Made by a program: the position numbers and the translations under genes. Positions 22,655 to 27,503 of a stretch of DNA of 27,503 bases are shown here, one piece after another. The notes below the pieces were generated by a model. That model searched no databases. It was given only the letters and a program-made list of their open reading frames with translations, and was not told the DNA's origin. Each line of letters begins with the position of its first letter. Position 1 is the first letter of the stretch. The stretch comes from a virus. The stretch is taken from IMG/VR virus record IMGVR_UViG_3300030060_007261, positions 1 through 27,503 of that record; one strand, written 5' to 3'.

Positions 22655-25600
22655 TTATATATCATAATCTGTTAATGTAAATACTATTGTTGCTGCAACA
22701 TCTTGCCAATATTTACTAGTTGAGCTTTTTTGATAAACTAAAGAAAATTTATCACCAGCTGCGTATGTAATATCGCTGTTAGCAGTAGGCGTCCATGATA
22801 CTGAGGAGCTTACATGTGTCAACTCACCACTTGAAGAATTACCTGTAACTGAACCATTTTTGTAAGCTTTTAATTCTGTTGTAAATGAAGAACTCTGACT
22901 TCCTGATACAGTTTTCATTATTACTTTTTTTAATACGCATGCATATGGAATGGTAAAGAAGTGTGGCGCAGACGCACCTGACACGCTTGTTTCTGTTATA
23001 CTTCCTGCTAATGGTATTATTAAATTACTTGTACTAGATGTTGTATCATCAAAAGACGCATGAATTACCATAGGTATATCCCTATCAGCTACAACACCAG
23101 TAACAGAAATACCACTACTAGTAGTTGCTAATTTTTGGCTGTTATTATGATATAGTGAAACAGCATTATCATCATCAAAAGATGCCATAATTTCACCATT
23201 ATTATATTTTTCAATAGTTAAAAAATTGGTTCTAATTTTTAAAGTTCCTGTACCACTATCATCAATATAAGAATTGCTTCCGTCATGATATATTTTTAAA
23301 TCATTACCATCTCCAAACCTTGCTTCTACACTGTCTTTATGTCTAGTAAAATTACTTGCTGGGTTTATTTCATACTTAGTTGTTGAGACACCACTGTCAG
23401 AAAGTTTAAATTCAAAACTATCACCACCTGTAACTTCTAAGAAATTACCAGTACCTAGTGCAGCAGAATCACCAAATATATAATTACCATTCCCAGTATC
23501 AACTTTCAAACCAACATCTCCACTTGCATCTACTTGAAATGTTACTGTTCCATCTGAATCATCTTTTACATTAACAAAATTGCTTTTTATAATTAAATTA
23601 CCAGTTCCTGTATCATCAATATAAGAATTACTACCATCGTGATATATACTTAAATCACTACCAGTTCCAAACTTAGCTTTTACATTATCACTAAAAGTAA
23701 TGTTGCCTGCCGCAGTATCTGCAGTATCACTTCTTAAATATTTTGATTGTGTGGATGAGGATGTTAGATAGCCAGCATCATTGTCAAAAAGACTTATATC
23801 AATATTACTTAAAGAAATTCTTTGAACACCTCCTGATGTAGAAGTTATTATTTGCGATGAGCTAACTAAAGATGTTGCTTCAGATGCTGCTGATATTATA
23901 CTTTCATTACCACTAGTATAATCAATAGCTATATCATTTGCATTAGCTACAATACCATCACCACCTATAACATTCAATGTTGGGTTTACAGTGCTAGTAC
24001 CAGATTGCGTCATACCAGTACCAGCTGTTACACTTGTCACCGTTCCAGCGTTAGATGTTAACCCTGATACAGCAGTATCAATTGCGTGCTGTATTTGAGC
24101 ACCTGTTGCTAATTTAGATGAACCGCTACCTACGTCAGCTGTATCAACACTAATAGTTGGGGTTGTTCCTCCTGAAGATAGCACTGGTGCTGTTGCGCTT
24201 ACACTTGTTACTGTTCCTACGTTTGCGGTTGCGCCTGAAGCAATACCATCTAACTTAGCTCCATCAGTAGCTATATCTCTACCATCAACTGTACCAGCTA
24301 CAGTAACATTACCATTTGTAATATTAACTTTAAAATTATTGTAATCACTAGAGGAATCTCCAATAGAAAAATGACCATCCCTGCTAATTAAGTAAGTGTC
24401 TGTATCGTCATCTTTAATTCTTATAAATGCTTTATCATCTGTACTTTCAAATATAGCGACTGTATTTGTGCCACCAGTATTTACGTCAAGAATACCATCA
24501 ATATTAGCAGCTCCATTAATATCTAAACTAGTTCCCTCTATTTCACCGCCAGATATTTTGCCCCCAGCTGATATAGTTCCTGTAGTAACTAAATTACCAC
24601 TTTGATTTAGTGTTAATAATTCGTTGCCACTAGCAAAACTATGTTTATGTATTTCAAAAGTATTGTTGGTGTCGTCATCGTTGTCGTCTATTACAACTCT
24701 AACATCTCTTGCTGAAGATATTAAAACTTCTTTACCACTAGCACCGTCAAAAGCAAATGTAGTACCATCGCTAGTAATTGAACCACAAGTAAAGTTAATA
24801 CTGTTATTACTTAAACTAATATCCCCAGTCATAGTACCACCAGCTAAAGGTAATTTAGTTGCAATACTATCTGTAACAGTTGTACTAAAATTTTCATCAT
24901 TACCTAGTGCTGTTGCTAGTTCATTTAATGTATCTAATGTACCTGGTGCTGAATCAACTAAATTTGATACAGCTGTACTAACAAAAGCAGTTGTAGCTAT
25001 TTGAGTTGTATTTGTTCCAGCAGATGCTGTCGGTGCGGCAGGCGTACCTGTAAATGTTGGACTTGCTAATGTAGCATAAGCACTTAAATCTTGGTCGCCT
25101 GTGTTTGCGGCGGCAAGTGCCGCTATATCAACACCATCAACTGTACCAGCTACAACAATATTACCAGCAACATCTAAATTACCGTTAGCATCTATATTGC
25201 CAGCAACATCTAAAGCACCGTTAATATCTGTATGGCCATCAGCATTTAATTGTATTAAAGCATTATAACTAGAGAAAGAACCATCACCATTAGTCGAAGT
25301 TGTATCTACATCAAATCTTATATCACCAGCATCTAATACCTGTCTCCAATATTTACCAGTGCCTGTATTCCCAGACTCAGTAAACGTTATAGGTACAGCA
25401 GCATCTGTTATATTTATTCTACCACCAGTAGTTACTGTACCTGTAAAAGTTGCGTTACCATTATCTGCAATAGATAATCCACTAGTGGCATCATCAGCTG
25501 TTAGCATTACACCATTACCATCTCTCGCTGTAAATTTACGAGCCGACATAACATGACTATTAGTACTTAACTTTACGTGGCCTGAAAAAATTGCTTCTTT

Positions 25601-26557
25601 AGTATCTCTATTTAATGTTAATATTGTATTAACATTGGTATTACCATAAACAGACTGAAACTGTAATAAATTATTACTACCTTCTTGGTTTATTCTAAAA
25701 CCAAACATATTAGTAGCCCAAGTTGTACCAGCTTCACTAAAGTATAAACTACCAGCATCTGTTGGGTTTGAACCGTTATGATTAGCTATTGTTATATCAC
25801 CGTTAAAAGTTGCATCACCAGCAATATCTGCAGCGCCATTTATATCTAAGCTTGTGCCTTCTATTTCACTACCAGATATTTTACCACTAGCAGTTATTGT
25901 ACCAATATTTTTTAAGTTTCTACTTAAATCTATAAATTGAGTTTGACCGCCATCACCTATATATAAACCATTATCACCAGCTGTAGTGCTATCAGACTTA
26001 AATTGAAATACATTTCTATTTGACCAACTTGTAATAGCAACTGTATCATCAGCTCCTAATGCAAGAGCTCCATTTTCGCTAACTCTACTAAGTATTGTTT
26101 TTTCTGAGCCGTTTACATCTATTTTTAATAGTGCTACTTCTGTAGTATATTCACCTGTATCGCCTGAAGGTTCATAGTCAAACACTATATGACCATTGAT
26201 TGTAGTGAATATAAGATTATCACTCATAGTTGTAGCACCTAAACTCAAAGTACCATTAATAGTTGGACTTTCTATTACTACACTTGTATTTGCTCCACCT
26301 AATGTTAAGGTTTTTGTTGAACTAGAATCAGCAAATATAGCCATGTTCTGTTCAAACCTAATATCTACTGTGTTTGTACCATCACCGATAAAAACATCAT
26401 CACTACCATTACCAATAATAATATCACCAACAGCATTACTTAAAACTAGGTCATTGCCACTTTGGTCAATTTTACCAGCATTAGCTCCTGCTGAAGTAGT
26501 AAACTGTATATGGTTTTCGTCTTTTATTAGTATGTTATGTAAAAATGGTATTGGCAT
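22655..26557 (-). CDS. Mosaic tail fibre / receptor-binding protein, 1300 aa
   Basis: A complete frame from ATG (26557) to TAA. It starts with MPIPFLHNILIKDENHIQF, probably a virion-attachment strand, and consists largely of short beta repeats rich in Asn, Gly, Ser, Thr and Asp, as in trimeric fibre shafts. Recognisable modules are GSEIEGTSLDINGAA (~230) with a second copy (~670); TTQIATTAFV (~515) followed by LPLAGGTMTGDI (~570), common in phage fibre repeats; and IYHDGSNSYIDD twice (~975 and ~1090), typical of marine phages. Residues ~1165-1300 form a distinct terminal beta domain (PHFFTIPYACVLKKVIMKTV) that probably forms the receptor-binding head. There is no intramolecular chaperone Ser-Asn-His cleavage motif that I can see. 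The target receptor cannot be inferred. Confidence 0.85.
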   Translation of the reverse strand: MPIPFLHNILIKDENHIQFTTSAGANAGKIDQSGNDLVLSNAVGDIIIGNGSDDVFIGDGTNTVDIRFEQNMAIFADSSSTKTLTLGGANTSVVIESPTINGTLSLGATTMSDNLIFTTINGHIVFDYEPSGDTGEYTTEVALLKIDVNGSEKTILSRVSENGALALGADDTVAITSWSNRNVFQFKSDSTTAGDNGLYIGDGGQTQFIDLSRNLKNIGTITASGKISGSEIEGTSLDINGAADIAGDATFNGDITIANHNGSNPTDAGSLYFSEAGTTWATNMFGFRINQEGSNNLLQFQSVYGNTNVNTILTLNRDTKEAIFSGHVKLSTNSHVMSARKFTARDGNGVMLTADDATSGLSIADNGNATFTGTVTTGGRINITDAAVPITFTESGNTGTGKYWRQVLDAGDIRFDVDTTSTNGDGSFSSYNALIQLNADGHTDINGALDVAGNIDANGNLDVAGNIVVAGTVDGVDIAALAAANTGDQDLSAYATLASPTFTGTPAAPTASAGTNTTQIATTAFVSTAVSNLVDSAPGTLDTLNELATALGNDENFSTTVTDSIATKLPLAGGTMTGDISLSNNSINFTCGSITSDGTTFAFDGASGKEVLISSARDVRVVIDDNDDDTNNTFEIHKHSFASGNELLTLNQSGNLVTTGTISAGGKISGGEIEGTSLDINGAANIDGILDVNTGGTNTVAIFESTDDKAFIRIKDDDTDTYLISRDGHFSIGDSSSDYNNFKVNITNGNVTVAGTVDGRDIATDGAKLDGIASGATANVGTVTSVSATAPVLSSGGTTPTISVDTADVGSGSSKLATGAQIQHAIDTAVSGLTSNAGTVTSVTAGTGMTQSGTSTVNPTLNVIGGDGIVANANDIAIDYTSGNESIISAASEATSLVSSSQIITSTSGGVQRISLSNIDISLFDNDAGYLTSSSTQSKYLRSDTADTAAGNITFSDNVKAKFGTGSDLSIYHDGSNSYIDDTGTGNLIIKSNFVNVKDDSDGTVTFQVDASGDVGLKVDTGNGNYIFGDSAALGTGNFLEVTGGDSFEFKLSDSGVSTTKYEINPASNFTRHKDSVEARFGDGNDLKIYHDGSNSYIDDSGTGTLKIRTNFLTIEKYNNGEIMASFDDDNAVSLYHNNSQKLATTSSGISVTGVVADRDIPMVIHASFDDTTSSTSNLIIPLAGSITETSVSGASAPHFFTIPYACVLKKVIMKTVSGSQSSSFTTELKAYKNGSVTGNSSSGELTHVSSSVSWTPTANSDITYAAGDKFSLVYQKSSTSKYWQDVAATIVFTLTDYDI
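23221..23685 (-). repeat. Direct repeat encoding IYHDGSNSYIDD modules in the tail fibre
   Basis: Two diverged copies (about 23221-23325 and 23581-23685) each encode a unit with fixed IYHDGSNSYIDD and a TGTG-x-L strand. Differences are scattered through the copies, so the duplication is old or came with an exchanged fibre module. Confidence 0.75.
24509..25905 (-). repeat. Dispersed direct repeat encoding GKISG-EIEGTSLDINGAA in the tail fibre
   Basis: Copies at about 24509-24575 and 25829-25900 encode nearly identical stretches (SGSEIEGTSLDINGAADIAG and SGGEIEGTSLDINGAANIDG). They flank the central fibre modules and could act as recombination points for domain exchange. Confidence 0.7.
25164..25235 (-). 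repeat. 36-base tandem repeat in the tail fibre
   Basis: Two adjacent 36-base copies (25164-25199 and 25200-25235) match over most of their length and encode DINGALDVAGNI and DANGNLDVAGNI. This 12-residue unit suits a beta-solenoid shaft, and copy number may vary to change fibre length. Confidence 0.8.
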
Positions 26558-26566
26558 AATTGAAAT

Positions 26567-27503
26567 TTATATTCTTCCTGATATTCTTTTTTTCCCAACA
26601 GCAAAATTTGCTGATGGTCTTATTGTTACTTTTGCAAAATTCATTGGCCACATTTGTAACCCATTAGACGGTGCTTTTGACATAGCTACATGTATATCTT
26701 CTGCTTCAAAACCTTCATGAACTAAATCATGGTCTTGAAAATAATAACCGAATCTTAAATAGTAGCTTGAATATTGAGGTTGTACTGTTATTATTTTTGT
26801 TTCAAACGCTCCAATAGCATCTGTAGTGTGTTGTTCATATTCTATAAAACCATTATATAGTTTTCCTTGAGCTTGCGTACTATTTTTTATATCTGCTGTT
26901 TCATTTGAATCATTTAAATCAAACTCATCTTGATAAAAATTATGGTTATTAGAATTTACATCATATTCATTAGCACCAAATTTTGCATTAAAAGCGTATG
27001 CCGCAATTATATAAGGAGGGGATGATGAGTCAACACCCCTAGATGTTCCATCCCACTCTGTTTCATTTATTTTAATTACAGATTTTATTTTAACAGTACA
27101 ATTTGCTGGCACTTGAATCATTCCAAAGGAATTTGGATTACCACTCCATGCAGAAGCATATAAGTCACGAGCATATCCTTTTAAATTTTTAAATCTTGTT
27201 ATATTGTAATATATAAATACTTTTTCACTTTCTTTAAACCCTTGTTCACTAAAGCAACAAACAGCTTTCCAACCAGTACCACCTCTATATAAAGCTTGAT
27301 GAGAACTTGCGTGATTTAAAACAACATTAGTGTATTTTCTACCAAGAGAACCTGTTTTATATATACTAGAAGTTGCATCCCAAGAATTAGGATATATTTT
27401 AGAATCGTATACGTGGAAATTACTATTACTATCAGCTATATACGTTGCTTGACTAAATTTATCAGCAAAAAATCTTTTATAATTAGGGGTTACGCTACTT
27501 CCT
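26567..27503 (-). CDS. Structural protein next to the tail fibre, 5' end beyond right edge (311 residues visible)
   Basis: The frame ends with TAA at 26569-26567 and is open all the way to the right edge; I read it codon by codon and found no stop. The ATG at 27121 is therefore probably internal. The visible protein runs from GSSVTPNYKRFFADKFSQ through ALYRGGTGWKAVCCFSEQG and KVFIYYNITRFKNLKGYARD to NGLQMWPMNFAKVTIRPSAN, ending KKRISGRI. It is rich in aromatic residues and beta strands and resembles a tail or fibre-associated binding protein rather than an enzyme. It precedes the fibre gene by 9 bases and probably belongs to the same adsorption unit. I do not recognise the family. Confidence 0.65.
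   Translation of the reverse strand, partial: GSSVTPNYKRFFADKFSQATYIADSNSNFHVYDSKIYPNSWDATSSIYKTGSLGRKYTNVVLNHASSHQALYRGGTGWKAVCCFSEQGFKESEKVFIYYNITRFKNLKGYARDLYASAWSGNPNSFGMIQVPANCTVKIKSVIKINETEWDGTSRGVDSSSPPYIIAAYAFNAKFGANEYDVNSNNHNFYQDEFDLNDSNETADIKNSTQAQGKLYNGFIEYEQHTTDAIGAFETKIITVQPQYSSYYLRFGYYFQDHDLVHEGFEAEDIHVAMSKAPSNGLQMWPMNFAKVTIRPSANFAVGKKRISGRI

Noticed and set aside
25164-25235. Short tandem repeats as a possible CRISPR array
   Set aside because: The units are in frame with the tail fibre, keep codon phase (36 bases) and have no unique spacers.
26196-26720. Plus-strand open frame of 174 residues
   Set aside because: It is antisense to the tail fibre and the gene before it, both of which have clear protein character. 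The reverse frame is open because of the repeat-rich codon use.
27119-27121. ATG at 27121 as a true gene start
   Set aside because: The same frame is open for a further 127 codons to the right edge and encodes plausible protein, so this methionine is probably internal.
22655-27503. Diversity-generating retroelement target in the fibre region
   Set aside because: I found no template/variable repeat pair with adenine-biased differences and no reverse transcriptase in the window. The repeats differ by ordinary scattered changes.
1-27503. Sigma-70-like -35/-10 promoters
   Set aside because: TATAAT-like strings are frequent by chance at this AT content and none has a convincing TTGACA partner before a gene.

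Overview
The window is an AT-rich block (roughly two-thirds A+T by eye) of a tailed-phage genome. Every convincing gene lies on the minus strand, so transcription runs from right to left. Genes are tightly packed: they overlap by 1 to 14 bases or are separated by fewer than 90 bases. There is no gene-free stretch longer than 300 bases, and I see no tRNA, integrase, IS element or CRISPR array. The portal, large terminase, ring/tail-tube and tail stabilisation ('muzzle') proteins carry sequence signatures that I recognise from crAss-like phages (order Crassvirales). No start codon has a convincing Shine-Dalgarno sequence, and several leaders carry TAnnTTTG-type boxes, which fits a Bacteroidota host. 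The tail-fibre repeats (IYHDGSNSYIDD, LPLAGGTMTGDI) are typical of marine phages. My best reading is a marine crAss-like podovirus of a flavobacterium-type host. This rests on recalled family features, not on a search.

Layout in transcription order (right to left). (1) Receptor-contact region: the 3' part of a structural protein cut by the right edge, then a 1300-residue mosaic tail fibre, then a small protein with a nucleotidyltransferase-type GG...DxD motif. (2) A run of small genes: a coiled-coil protein, a conserved 74-residue protein, a two-domain GroES-like protein (candidate co-chaperonin) and a candidate small terminase. (3) Packaging and head: large terminase, portal, acidic scaffold-like protein, major capsid protein, then an intrinsic terminator with a UUCG loop, a head-associated protein, and a second intrinsic terminator. 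(4) Neck and tail: two ring/tubular proteins, a 1793-residue muzzle protein, and a 263-residue protein resembling the usual C-terminal domain of that same muzzle family. (5) Probable internal (ejected/cargo) virion proteins of 351 and 638 residues, and the first 516 residues of a protein cut by the left edge.

The most unusual part is the muzzle protein. After the conserved core, at about residue 1165, it continues with beta-rich Ig-like and cadherin-like modules and ends in a von Willebrand factor A (VWA) domain with an intact DxSxS metal-binding motif. The domain that normally closes this family is instead encoded by the next gene. This looks like an adhesin module inserted into the tail tip, splitting the original gene. 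The tandem GroES-like protein just upstream of the packaging and capsid genes is the second point of interest.
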